Source of the DNA: Dastarcus helophoroides
Lineage: Eukaryota; Arthropoda; Insecta; Coleoptera; Bothrideridae
Length of the DNA stretch: 64,000 bases
Assembly: GCA_028583605.1 (NCBI GenBank)
Contig: CM053337.1
Location: forward strand, 12,054,634 to 12,118,633
Direction: 5' to 3'
Part shown: positions 46,021 to 56,947 of the stretch, one piece after another
Position numbering within the stretch: position 1 is the stretch's first letter
How the letters are laid out: every line of letters starts with the position of its first letter
Program-made: the position numbers and the translations under genes
Notes under the pieces: generated by a model
The model's input: only the letters and a program-made list of their open reading frames with translations
Told to the model about the DNA's origin: nothing
The model's database searches: none

Positions 46021-46338
46021 ATGTTTTACCAATATAAATGTGAAGGAGTTGCCGTATACAAACAAGTGTTGTTTAACAATCAGTTGGGTCACATTAACAG
46101 CTTGACGGGAGAATGGAAGGACATATTCATAAAAACCGTAATTTGTCCAATGTGTTGGACCGAGGATGAAAAAGAAGACCAAGCCCGAAAATTCTCCATA
46201 AAGAGTATATGCAACGAGGAGGAACTAAAGAAACTAATTGTGTTGTATGGGAATGCTTGCGAGCGATGCGAGAAGGCATTTTTTAAAGTCGAGGAAGTTA
46301 ATATTGATAATATTTCATATGATGTAATTTACAGGTGA
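46021..46338 (+). CDS. Zinc-ribbon-like protein of element with PolB-8, intact
   Basis: 105 residues, open. The N-terminal half (M-F-Y-Q-Y-K-C-E-G-V, N-N-Q-L-G-H-I, S-L-T-G-E-W) is the signature shared by four loci. The C-terminal half has C-P-M-C and C-E-R-C pairs about 45 residues apart, followed by E-K-A-F-F, as expected for one zinc ribbon. No homologous named family comes to mind. Its constant position upstream of PolB suggests an early or regulatory gene of the element, for example a transcription or replication co-factor. This is the only uninterrupted copy in the window. Confidence 0.75.
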   Translation: MFYQYKCEGVAVYKQVLFNNQLGHINSLTGEWKDIFIKTVICPMCWTEDEKEDQARKFSIKSICNEEELKKLIVLYGNACERCEKAFFKVEEVNIDNISYDVIYR

Positions 46339-46795
46339 TTTTTGTTTGTACTGTTAATATTTGTAAAAAAATGTTGAGGAAAATAAAATTTATAACCGAC
46401 TTCTTATTTTTTAAAAAAAAGGTAACGAAAATAATATTTTAACATTCAGAGACTTAAAAGATGTAAAAAAAATTTCAAATAGAATGTGCAAAATCGTCAT
46501 CAGGTGACCTTTTTAACCCGTGACTTTATTGAACTCCGCATTGTTTGTTGCTGGAAATAATGGTAGTAATAATTGCGAAAATAATATTTTAATATGTAAA
46601 ATTTTAAAAGATGTAAGAAAAATTTGAAAATAATATTTGCAAGATCGTCATCAGTTAACCTTTTTGACCCATAACTCTATTGAATCCACGCATTGTTTGT
46701 CGCTAGAAATAATGACAGTGGCGTAAACAATTGACCCAAAATTATGCGTGTTGGCATACGTGATCTTATCAAAAAATGTGACGTCTATTGAAGAG

Positions 46796-46802
46796 TATAA
46801 AG
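46796..46802 (+). promoter_or_regulatory. TATA box of PolB-8
   Basis: TATAAAG, 108 bases before the ATG at 46904. The flanking 5' region is clearly shared with PolB-9 (CTTATCAAAAA upstream, CTAGCAAATCAGTTCAGATA downstream), whose box is at 55821-55815. Confidence 0.55.
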
Positions 46803-46903
46803 ATGTTGAACATTTTGCTAGCAAATCAGTTCAGATACTTCTAGCAACTTAGGCTTTACTTAGTATTTCAATATTCTACAAGTAGTGAGTTTTTAATTAT
46901 TAC

Positions 46904-49900
46904 ATGGCTTTCCTTTGCGAAATCTGTGGTAATATTTTGACAGCTAGCTGAAGGTTAAAGCGTCACCTGAGAAATGTTCGTGGTAAGAAAATTTATGACG
47001 CGAAACGGAATCCATCTGCAAGTGGTTCAAGACCTCAAGCCTCATCATGCTGACCCGAAGACATTAACCAACCCTCGACTAGTGTTTCTATTAGTCACCC
47101 CCCTGCCACCGCTGGAGAATCTTCTGTTGCATGGAGACCAAGTCGAATGTGTGAGTTCTGCCTGACAGAAGTTCACGATTGAATATCCCATGAAAAAAGT
47201 CAGGTGCACAAGGAAAAGGCCGCTTAAATCCATGAGATGGTGCCACATTTAAGTCGTAAAATCGGCTTTTAAAGAACGCATTTATACTTTGGTGTATGAG
47301 TGTAGGCGTGATTTTATAGTTGATGTTAAAGCGTTCTCCGAAGAAGCTAAACCTCCTGTGTTTGAGGAATTGAGGAGCCAACGCGCCAAAGGTAAATGTC
47401 TCAAATTTAATTTGGAACTGTTTGCCGAATATATAAAGACCATAAATGAGGACGACATGGAAATTTCCGTCAAGTCATTTAATACTAGGATGGAAATTTA
47501 TTGTGATGACGAAGACCTCCAGAGAGCCTTTCAAGAAATGGTGGACAGTATAGTGGCCAAGATGGATGATTTTCAGGAACGAGACAGTGGGTGGATCTTA
47601 TTGTCTATTTGCCACTTGGAAGTTAATATAAATGAATATATTCCATTTAAGGGAGGTCACTATATTCATCTGCCGCAAGCCTTTATAACCAAAAGGGCTT
47701 GCGTAAACGTGTGTAACGAAGATATATATTACTTCAAGTGGGCCATTATATTGGCGCTGGATCCAATTCAGAAAGACCTGCCTCTTATTCTGTAACAGAC
47801 ATTCGATCGGACCTTATAATGATACCGAGGACCGCGTAAATTTGGTAAAAAAATAATTAAAAAAAATCGAAATAGTTTTTTTTGAAAGTCTATAGCACTG
47901 CTGTTCACCGTCGGTTCAAAAATCACTAGGCAAAACTGTCGGGAAAGTCTAGGCCTTTTGTGTCTGACACGGGACTGCCTCTGGTTTGTCCACCGAGGTC
48001 TTTTATTGGGAAGCGATTGTTACTAAGATTCAATTTACCACCCCAACGAATTCTATTCTTCGAAGGAATGCAATTATCGGCTTTTGTCTATCTCAATTGC
48101 AGTTCCATTAAAATGAAACGCAATTAGGACAGTTGATGGTAAACGTCTACTAAACATCCGGGCTGTAATGCACCCAGGGACAAAAGATTTGAGCAATTAT
48201 CCCAGGCTCGACATTACTCACTCTTTGTCCATCCTAATTGCATTTTTCATGATAAGGAAAAGCACTTAAGACGACAAACATCCTATTATTCATTGGGGTG
48301 TAATTATCTTATCACTTTAGTGAATACTTCAATTTCTGCCTAGCGATTTTTTTTCTACCGTTAAGCGTCGTCAAAAATATGAATATACGGTATAAATAAC
48401 ATTAGCGAACGGAATATATCACGATTTTTCAGATTTAGATTTTCTCTTGAATGTTAATGACATTCGAAAGTTTAAGAAACGAAACTGGCGCATCAGTATA
48501 AATGTTTTTGGCGTGGAAGGTGACAAGGTTGTGGGTCCCTTCTACCAAAGCCAAAAAGAAAGAGAACTGCATCTCAATTTGCTTTTGTTACAAGGTCCTA
48601 ACGAAAATAGTCATCATGTTTGGTTTCAAAATTTGTCGCGACTGGTTTCTCGGCAAATTACAAAGAGTGGATGACAAATTTACAGCTGCAACAGGTGCTT
48701 GCTACATTTTACTACTCAACAAAAGTTTCAAGCTTACAGGTTGCAGTGTAACAAGGTCGTTACTAAAATGCCGACACCAGAAAAAACAATTTTAAAGTTT
48801 GAAAGGTATAATAAACAATTAAATGTTCCTTTTGTTGTTTATGCAGATTTTGAATGTCTGTTGCAGAAGGTAGGTACTTGCGCCCCCAATACAAATGCAT
48901 CGTACACCATCGCGACCCAAGAACATGTCCCATGCGCGTTTTCGTATTATGTCAAGTGTGCATACGACTCGTCTTTGGATGTATTTAAAACCTACAAAGG
49001 CCCTCATTCTTCCAGGAAATTTGTAAATAGTTTGGTAAGTGACCTTAAGCCTTTATACAATGAACATTCAATGAAACCAAAACCTATGAGTAGATTGACC
49101 GAAGCTGAGCGAAATTTTCAACAAACGAGTAATGCATGTCATATTTGCAAGAAATTGTTGGACAATTCCGACCGTGTTGTCGATCATTGCCACCTCACAG
49201 GGAAGTAAAGGGGTCCAGCTCATAGTAAGTGCAATTTGAAGTATAAAGTTCCTAAATTTTTCCCAATATTTTTTCATAACTTTTCTGGATATGACTGTCA
49301 CATGTTTATTCAAGCTTTGGATGAGGTAGCTGGTGCCATTGAAGTTGTTCCTTTTAATAAAGAATGTTACATTTCTCTAAGGAAAAGAGTTCCTGTTGGT
49401 CCAAATAACCAAACAATGGAATTACGTTTTGTAGATTCGGCTTGGTTTATGCAAACCAGTCTGGAAACGTTGGCGGGCAATTTGTCATCCAATCAGCTTG
49501 AAACAGTCAAAAGGCTATATCCAGATGAAGAACAATTCAAGTTGTTGACAAGGAAAGGCGTTTTGTCCTATGAATATTTAGATTCCTGGGATAGGTTGGA
49601 GGAGACGTCGCTTCCTACCCAGGATAAATTTTATAGTAGACTTATGAAAAAAGCATGTTCGGACGATGATTACAATCATGCTAAAATAATATGGAAAAAA
49701 TTTGGGATTGAAAAGATGTGGCAGTATTTGGAATTATATTTAAAAACTGACGTTTTACTATTAATGGAACTTTCGCAAAATCGGTCACAGTATCTATAAT
49801 CTGGACCCTTGTCACTTTTACACAGCTCCAGGTCTTGCGTGGGAGGCAACGCTTAAATGTACCGAAGTTGAGTTGGAATTGTGGACTATGACATGCATCC

Positions 49901-50819
49901 CTTTATAAAAAGTGGGATTAGGGGAGGCATAACCCAAAGCGTACTAAGGCATTCAGTGGCAAATAACAAATACTTGGAAAATTACGATAAAGAAAGGGAT
50001 TTACAGTCAATTGTGTACCTGGATGCAAATAATTTGTACGGTTGGGCAATGGCTCAGCCTCTTCCTTGTTTCGACTTTAAATGGGTGAATGATGTGAATT
50101 CGATTAATGTTGCAAATATTTCTCCCACATCAGAGGTAGGATACATTTTTGAAGTTTTTGCAATACAGCTAAATCGAACTCATGTCCTTTACAATAAACC
50201 TATATATTTGGGCTTTTGTTTACTTGAATTATCCAAACTCTTGATGTATGATTTTCATTACACTTATATAAAGCCCAAGTATCGTGACCGCATCGCATTG
50301 AATTATATGGATACAGACTCTTTTATTTATACTGTTAAAACTGAAGATTTTTATAAAGACAAAAGACGATATTCCTTTAAAATTTGATACATCTGAATAT
50401 TCACCTGATAATCCCTACGGTATACGTTTACTTAACAAAAAGGTAGTCGGGCTTTTGAAGGATGAAAACAATGGGAAAATTGTCAAAGAGTTTATTGGTT
50501 TTCGTGCAAAATGTTATTTAATCGATTTAGGCTCTGAAATGGTGAAAAAGTTAAAGGTGTCAAAAAAGTGTCTGTTAATGAATTAACTTTGAATAATTAT
50601 CGAGATTGTCTGCATAAAAAACAGATATTTTACAGTGGCATGATGGTTTTTTGCTCAAAATTGCATACGGTCTACACTCAACTTTTGAATAAGGTTTCGT
50701 TAAATTTATCCGATGATAAAAGGCATGTACTCCAAGATGGAATTAATACATATATTTGGGGTCACTATAAATGTCCAATTAATTTCGAAGAAAATGTTGA
50801 CGTATGCACGTCTGATTAA
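46904..50819 (+). pseudogene. PolB-8: lineage I polymerase with MITE insertion and palm deletion
   Basis: The ATG at 46904 opens the finger C-E-I-C-G-N-I-L, cut by a TGA at 46949. Segment 47289-47795 has the conserved F-Q-E-R-D-S-G-W. A ~570-bp insertion (47823-48392) follows. Coding resumes at 48395 (I-T-L-A-N-G), with ExoI Y-A-D-F-E and the endonuclease-VII-like site in 48699-49208. That segment ends at a TAA that replaces the Tyr of H-L-T-G-K-Y-R-G. Segment 49236-49799 has ExoII and ExoIII. In 49881-50387 motif A (D-A-N-N-L-Y-G-W) runs into V-G-Y-I-F-E-V and then directly into F-A-I-Q-L-N-R-T-H: an internal deletion has removed the stretch carrying motif B. Motif C (M-D-T-D-S) and the end W-G-H-Y-K-C-P (50568-50819) remain. 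Confidence 0.85.
47823..48392. mobile_element. Short non-autonomous (MITE-like) insertion in PolB-8
   Basis: About 566 bp of non-coding DNA interrupts the polymerase. It is flanked by TA on both sides (47823-47824, 48391-48392), with ends CCG... and ...CGG. Inside, CAAAAATCACTAGGCAAA (from 47922) faces its imperfect inverse TTTCTGCCTAGCGATTTTTT (from 48336). Further GCAATTA/TAATTGC pairs suggest a foldable sequence. No transposase is encoded. Confidence 0.6.
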
Positions 50820-50914
50820 CCCATTCATATTTGTAATTTTAATTAGTTTTAGCAAACTGTATTAACGACATTATTTTGTATTTTATTATAGGTTAAGTAA
50901 ACATGGTAAAATGT

Positions 50915-50958
<44 letters not shown>

Positions 50959-50998
50959 AAGCATTTTTTTAAATTTTATATAGTTTTGGCAAAATGAT

Positions 50999-51029
<31 letters not shown>

Positions 51030-51170
51030 TTTTAAGTTTATACTTTTTGATACTTTTGTATATATATAATTTGTACACATTTTAAAATATAGAGGGAAAA
51101 ATAAAAAATCAACTGTTTTAAAAATGCGTTTATTTTATATTCAAAAACCTTACAACAGCAACAACAACAA
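50820..51170. repeat. 3' flank with (AG)n and (TA)n microsatellites
   Basis: (AG)n at about 50917-50955 and (TA)n at about 51000-51026 lie between the PolB-8 stop and the 3' end of the convergent D-V-Q-G-F gene. No coding sequence. Confidence 0.9.
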
Positions 51171-51659
51171 CTAATGAAATACATATCTTCTTAATAGAAT
51201 TACATTTTTAAGAGCACAATGCTCAGAAGTTTGATGGGCAAAGCAACGCACTTGGGTGTTTGTATACATTTTTCGCAGTTTCTTTAATGAGTCGCAACCA
51301 TAGTCTTCAATGTTGCGCACATGAAATTTATTTTCCAAAAGATTGCTAACCCATAAAACTTTTTCCAATCCTTTTACGTAAATTGTCACATTCGTTGCGG
51401 CAGTCAAGTTGGCTTGAAGAAATGCCTTGAGACTCGGCAACGATACTGATCCAGTATCCCAACTTAGTTTGTGAAAGTTTCGACTTAACCAGTTGACTTG
51501 TCTTCGTTCATTAACACTCAATTTGGTAAAATCAAACGGCGGTTTGATGAGAAATTGTTGAAACTCGGCACTGGTAAACGAAATGGCAAACTCCTTAACA
51601 ATAAAATTATTATCATCATTCTTGAATCCTTGTACGTCGATAACAATTTTTCTTTCCAT
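51171..51659 (-). CDS. D-V-Q-G-F protein, copy 2 (RNase H-like fold?)
   Basis: 162 residues, open. It starts M-E-R-K-I-V-I-D-V-Q-G-F; other shared blocks with 38528-39046 are K-E-x-A-I-S-F, L-x-K-P-P, R-N-F-H-x-L-x-W-D, V-K-G-x-E-K, D-x-G-C-D-S-L-K and R-C-F-x-H. Two open copies with recognisable similarity imply constraint at the protein level until recently. It starts 37 bp after the stop of the capsid-like gene on the same strand and is convergent with PolB-8. The compact spacing is virus-like. The fold suggestion is inference only. Confidence 0.65.
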   Translation of the reverse strand: MERKIVIDVQGFKNDDNNFIVKEFAISFTSAEFQQFLIKPPFDFTKLSVNERRQVNWLSRNFHKLSWDTGSVSLPSLKAFLQANLTAATNVTIYVKGLEKVLWVSNLLENKFHVRNIEDYGCDSLKKLRKMYTNTQVRCFAHQTSEHCALKNVILLRRYVFH

Positions 51660-51696
51660 TTTATTCGTCTCACTCTGTCAATTTAACAAACTCGCG

Positions 51697-52344
51697 TTAA
51701 ATTAATTTTCGACATGTTCCGCTCAACGGCTCGTACTCGACTATGCGATCGTGAAGCAAGAGGCAATAAGCTGAAGTATTATTTGATATTCCGTTATCAT
51801 CAGTCTCAAATTCGATCCGAACATCAATTGGTCCCGATTTGATTGTTTCATTTTGATGAGAACAATCGATGACGAATATTGGAGCGTAAGCAATATTCAA
51901 ATTGTCATATGGATAATTTTCCGAATTTAACAATACTTTTAAATTTTTCAGTCGACAAGTGTCAAATGTACTCATATCGGCAGATTTCTCATTGTCCTTG
52001 GCCGTTTGTAAAGCAAACAATACAAAACGCGGTTTTTCCAATTGTGTAGATGTTTTAACAGTCCATACAGTATGGGTAGATTTTGGAATATTTGGATACT
52101 CGAGCAAATCCCAACTGCGAAAACTCATATGAATGAAACGCCGACTCTGGATAGTTTTGTAAAGCCTAAGCCATTCTCCATCATTTAATCCAATGTGAGG
52201 TACTTTCCACAAAACCTTTTAAGTTTTTAAATTGTAATTTGCAACATTGCCCACTATCGAGTTGTTGTTTGTTTTAGGTCTAGGTAGAATCAATTCGTGC
52301 CTCATCTTGGCGATAATTTTCCGGTAATCTTGACAAAATCCCAT
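51697..52344 (-). pseudogene. Double-jelly-roll-capsid-like protein, C-terminal half, frameshifted
   Basis: Segment 52212-51697 (172 codons) starts V-P-H-I-G-L-N-D and has H-M-S-F-R-S-W-D-L-x-E-Y-P, V-W-T-V-K-T-S-T-Q-L-E-K-P-R-F-V, N-Y-P-Y-D-N-L, V-I-D-C-S-H-Q-N-E-T and the ending Y-E-P-L-S-G-T-C-R-K-L-I. I recognise this as the C-terminal half of the double jelly-roll major-capsid-like family that recurs in insect virus-like elements. A short frame upstream (ATG 52344 to a stop near 52219: M-G-F-C-Q-D-Y-R-K-I-I) looks like the preceding part, one frameshift away. A stretch between N-L-N-I-A-Y and P-I-F-V-I-D seems shortened. The N-terminal half is missing: PolB-9 sequence abuts at 52345. Confidence 0.65.
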
Positions 52345-55300
52345 TGTTAATTAAATTTGGAATTAATTTTTGGCATTTCGATCCGGAGGGAATTTTGTTT
52401 TCTACACAAAAAGGTAGATCGTTGTGAAGGTCGGTAAATGTTGCGGATATTCAAGATCGACCTCGAAAATGTATCCTACATTTGAAGTAGGAGAAATATT
52501 TGCAACATTTACCGAATTCACATCTTCCACCCATTTAAAATCTGAACAGGGAAGAGGCTGAGCCATTGCCCAACCGTATAAATTATTGGCATCCAAGTAC
52601 GCAATGTACTGAGACCCTTTTTCTTCATCGTAATCTTCCAAATATTTATTATTTGACTTTGAGTGACTCAGTACGCTTTGGGTAAGGCCTCCTCTAATCC
52701 CATTTCTTATAAAGTGATGCATGTCACAGTCTGTCAACAATTCCAGCTCAACTTCGGTGTATTTGAGCATTGCCTCCCACGCAAGACCTGGCGTTGTGTA
52801 GAAATGACAAGGGTTCAGATTATATAGGGGAGAGTTGCCGAATTTGGACCATTTACATATTTTCGAATATATGAGTTCGTAAGAGCATTTTTAATAAAGA
52901 TCTTAAGGTGGGAAAAAATTGTACTACTGTGACCTTGAAACTAACATAAATATTTTATTTCATATTACATATTAATAAAATATTAATTTGAAAAAAATGA
53001 GTGTTTGGTCCAATCAGGGGAACCGGTTGTTTAGAATGGACCACTGGTTTCTTAGAATGGACCATTAAACGCAATTACAACAAAAATACTTCTTAATTTT
53101 TGGACTCACTCCTGCACAGATTGTATGGACCCAAATGTGGCATTTAAGACATTGTATCATCTCTTCTTCCTTTTCTTCATCACATATCATACAAAACCAA
53201 TTATTTTTGGCTGGCATTCTCTGCCCTTTCTTTCCTCTCTGTTTTGTCTTTTTAAGCTTTTCTTCGGCGTTTCGTTTTAATTTCAGAACGTTTTCAGTAC
53301 TTGATAGTAATTCTGCTTTGTGAGCAATACCACTTCGTGCTCGAGATGATGATGTGCCTGGCTGTGGATTTCGTGTAGGTGGAGGTGATATTTCTTGAAG
53401 AATATCCTCAAAATTTTTCCTTTTTTTTCCGGAGGAATATAAACAATAGCGGAATCATTGTCGCTTTCACCGCTACTATGTGCTGTATTCCCAGTAGTTA
53501 CTTCTGTTTCAGTAGTTTCCGCAATGCTGAGGTTGTAACATATCTGGTGCTGCAAACTGGTAATCTTGAAAGACATGTCTGTTAACTGGCCAATTTCCGG
53601 CGGCGGGAAAGGCATTTTCGGCTATTGCCACAGTTCCCGCTCTGCCATATGCTTTTCTTGTTAGCAACTTGAATTGTTCCTCATCTGGATATAACCGTCT
53701 AACTGTTTCTAACTCGCCTGCATAGAGCGAGCGGAGTCTACAAAACGTAATTCCATTGTTTGATTCTTTGGACCAACAGGAACCCTTTTTCTTAAAGATA
53801 TGTAGACTTCTTTATTTAAGGGAATAACATCAATGGTGCCGGGTACCTCATCCAAAGCTTTAATAAACATGTGACAGTCATATCTAGAAAAGTTGTGGAA
53901 AAATATAAGGAAAAATTTAGGAACTTTATATTCCAAATTACACTTACTATGAGCTGGACCCCTATACTTTCCTGTGAGGTGACAGTGATCAGCTACACGG
54001 TCTGCATTGTCTAAGAATTTTTTACAAATATGACGCGTATTACTCGTTTCATGAAAATGTTGCTCAACTGCTGTTAATCTTTCCATAGGTTTCGGTTTCA
54101 TCAGATATTCATTATACAGATACTTGAGGTCACTTACCAAACTAGTAACAAATTTCTTGGAAGAATCCTGTCCTTTGTAAGTTTTAAATTTATCCAAATT
54201 CGAGTCGTATCCACACTTGATGTAGTATGAAAATGCGCAAGGGATGTGTTCTTGGGTTGTGATGGTGTATGATGTGTTCGGGTGGGGAGTGCAGGTATCT
54301 ACTTTCTGCAACAGACATTCAAAATCGGCATATATAACAAAAGGCACGTTCAGTTGTTTATCATACCTTTCGAACTTTAGATTTCTTTTCTCTGGTGTTG
54401 GCATCTCTGTAACGACCTTATTACACTGCAACTTGTGAACTTCAAGTCTTTGTTTGGTAGTAAAGTGTAACAAGCACCTATTACAAATAAAGATTTGTAG
54501 CCCGCTCCGTGTAATTTGTTTCGAAACGAGTCGTGACAAGTTTTTTATCCAAACATAATGGCTGGTGTTGTTGGGACCTTGTAGCAGAAGCAAATTGACA
54601 TGAACATCCCTTTCCTTTTGACTCTGATAATAAGGACCCACAAATTTGTCACACTCTACTCCGAAATCATTTACACTCATGTACCGGTTTCGTTCCTCAA
54701 ATATTCTTATGTCATTAGGGTTAAGAGGAAAGGTTAAACCGGTAAAATCGAGTAATCGTCTATTTGCCAGGGTAATAAGGTCTGCTTGAATGTCTGCCAC
54801 AGAATATGAGGAGGGCAGTTCTGGATGTTTCGTTACCGGATACAAAGCTGATATTATCGCCCATTTAAAACAACAGTTATCCTTGTTACAAACATTTATG
54901 CAAGCTTTTTCAGTTATAAGAGATTGGGGTAGGCGAATATAATGCCCTCCCTTAAATGGAGCATATTCATTGACATTCACCTCTAAATGACTAATGGCAA
55001 ATAAGGTCCACCCGCTGTCCCGTTCCTGGAAGTCGTCCATCTTTGCCATAATACCGTCAACCATGGTTTGAAATGAGGTCTCAAGATCTCCCTCATTGCA
55101 AAAAATGAGCATTTTGGTGTTGAACGATATCACGGAAACTTCCACATCATCTCCATTTACGACCTTTATGTACTCTGCAAAAAGTTCCAGGTTGAATTTA
55201 AAACATTTTCCTTTAACGTTGCGAGCTTTTAATTCCTCAAAGATTGGTTGTTTGACTTCTTCCAGGAAGGCTTTAGCATCAACCATATAATCGTGTTTAC

Positions 55301-55693
55301 ACTCATATATCAGAGTAGCCATACGTCCTTTAAAGGCCGATTTAACCACCTTTAACTCGCGTACTGTATCGTGGGGTTGAGCAGCCTTCTTTTTGTGCTG
55401 TTGAGTTTTTTTATGCGAGACCCAATGTCAACTTCTATCAGACAAAACTGACAACGTCGGCTCAATCCACTTACAGCAACAGACGAATCTCTAGCAGGAA
55501 TAGAGGTACCCATACCACTCGTCGAGGATTGATCTTCGACAGGAACTGCTTGCACCATCTGAGTCCTCAAGGCACTTGTACTAGAAGACGGTAGTTGTTC
55601 CTTTTCATAAATTTTCTTAGCATGGACGTTTCTAAGGTGGCGGTCTAACCTCCAGCTACCTTTGAACATTTTACCGCAAACTTCACATTGAAA
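52345..55693 (-). pseudogene. PolB-9: lineage I polymerase, interrupted and 3'-truncated
   Basis: The N-terminal finger (C-E-V-C-G-K-M-F ... H-L-R-N-V-H) starts at about 55693 without a visible ATG. After a frame change near 55350, segment 55349-53709 (546 codons) is the longest open N-terminal and exonuclease piece in the window. It has D-F-Q-E-R-D-S-G-W, V-W-I-K-N-L-S-R-L, ExoI Y-A-D-F-E-C, the endonuclease-VII-like site with its first Cys changed to Arg (T-R-H-I-C), and ExoII with R in place of G (F-S-R-Y-D). A transposon fragment occupies 52829-53650, with loss of roughly 100 polymerase codons. Segment 52770-52402 has motif A (Y-L-D-A-N-N-L-Y-G-W). Coding ends at 52345 against the capsid-like gene; motifs B and C are missing. 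A TATA box lies at 55821-55815. Confidence 0.85.
52829..53650 (-). mobile_element. Pogo-type transposase 3' fragment with PHD-like finger, inserted in PolB-9
   Basis: The minus strand from about 53650 reads A-E-N-A-F, G-N-W-P-V-N-R and F-Q-D-Y-Q-F-A, the tail of a pogo/Tigger DDE_1 transposase. A Ser/Glu-rich linker follows (with frame changes, 53615-53283) and then a PHD-like finger near 53220-53110 (C-M-I-C-D, I-Q-C-L-K-C, W-V-H, C-A-G-V), as found at the end of some insect pogo-like transposases. The catalytic domain is missing, so the fragment is 5'-truncated. GGACCATT and GAATGGACCA motifs recur at 52840-53066, possibly near the element end. Confidence 0.65.
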
Positions 55694-55814
55694 GAATATA
55701 AGCGATCACAAATAACACTACTTGTTGATAGAGAAAACACTAAGCAGTAGCTTATGTATAAAGTTCAAGTGATCAGAACTATCTGAACTGATTTGCTAGT
55801 GCAATCTCCAACAT

Positions 55815-55821
55815 ATTTATA
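55815..55821 (-). promoter_or_regulatory. TATA box of PolB-9
   Basis: TATAAAT on the minus strand, about 120 bases before the finger-coding start. The surrounding 80 bp match the promoter region of PolB-8 (shared CTTATCAAAAA and CTAGCAAATCAGTTCAGATA). Confidence 0.5.
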
Positions 55822-55829
55822 CTATTTAA

Positions 55830-56029
55830 CTAACGTCATATTTTTGATAAGCTTGCGTGTACGAAGATTTTCTCCCTAAAAAAAATATTTTCTAGAATTC
55901 TTTTTGCAAAACATCTTATCAGCACACACGAGGAACTGTTTTTGTCAATTTAACTGGCATCAGTTTCTACGACAAACAGCTTGTGGATCAACAAAGTCAT
56001 AGGTCACGGAGGTTATAATAGTAGTACAT
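55830..56029. other. Divergent intergenic region, PolB-9 to metalloproteinase
   Basis: About 200 bp of non-coding DNA between two divergent genes, containing the PolB-9 promoter on one side. No obvious TATA box for the metalloproteinase. Confidence 0.4.
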
Positions 56030-56913
56030 ATGAAATCGATAAATAATGATATAATAAAAGAATATTTGGTGAAATATGGTTATATAGAAGAAAAATTTGA
56101 TGACAATAGTAATGTTTCTATTACATTATTAAACGAAACTTTCCAAAAAGGTCTATTGAAATTTCAAGAATACTTTGGACTACCAAGTAGTGATGATCAA
56201 ATTATAAACGAGGAAACGCTTCAATTAATTCAGTCTCCGAGATGTGGCGTAAAAGACTTTTTTAGCCAAAATAGTGGTGCTGACCTTATTTCATACTTTG
56301 ATCCAAAGAGAAGATGGGGAAAAACTAACTTAAACTGGTATTTTCTATCGACTTCTTCAAGAACCATAAATGTTGCAAAAAAAAAGCGTTTGAAGTTTGG
56401 TCAAATGCTTCCAATTTAAAATTTACATTGAGTAGGAACCTTAGTGATGTTAACATTTTGATAACTTTTATGCAAAACCATCCTTTTACTGGCATTCACT
56501 CTAATTTCTATACATGCATGGGATATGATCATTGTGTAAATCCGGTCAATAAATCATCGAACGTTTTGACACATGCATTCTTCCCAGACATTTCAAAACA
56601 TTGCGTTGAAATTCATCTAAATATATATATATTTCATGGTATTTTGGACTCGATTCACCCCCTTCTGACAAAATCAGCCTATATAGTATATTGGTACATG
56701 AAATTGGTCATAGTTTGGGATTAAAACACGTATTTGATCGAAACTCGGTAATGTTTCCATATTACGAAGATCCTGTCAAAGTTCATTTATCGTTAAATGA
56801 TATACACATGTTACGTTCAATGTACAATGGTACTGCTTGAAACACTTTCACGGATACTACTACTCCTACGCCAACCACTTCTACTACTACTACTACTACT
56901 ACTACCACTACTA

Positions 56914-56947
<34 letters not shown>

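Noticed and set aside
1480..55693. Alternative genetic code or recoded stops in the polymerases
   Set aside because: TAA, TAG and TGA all occur in frame, at different places in each copy and mixed with frameshifts; decay explains them better.
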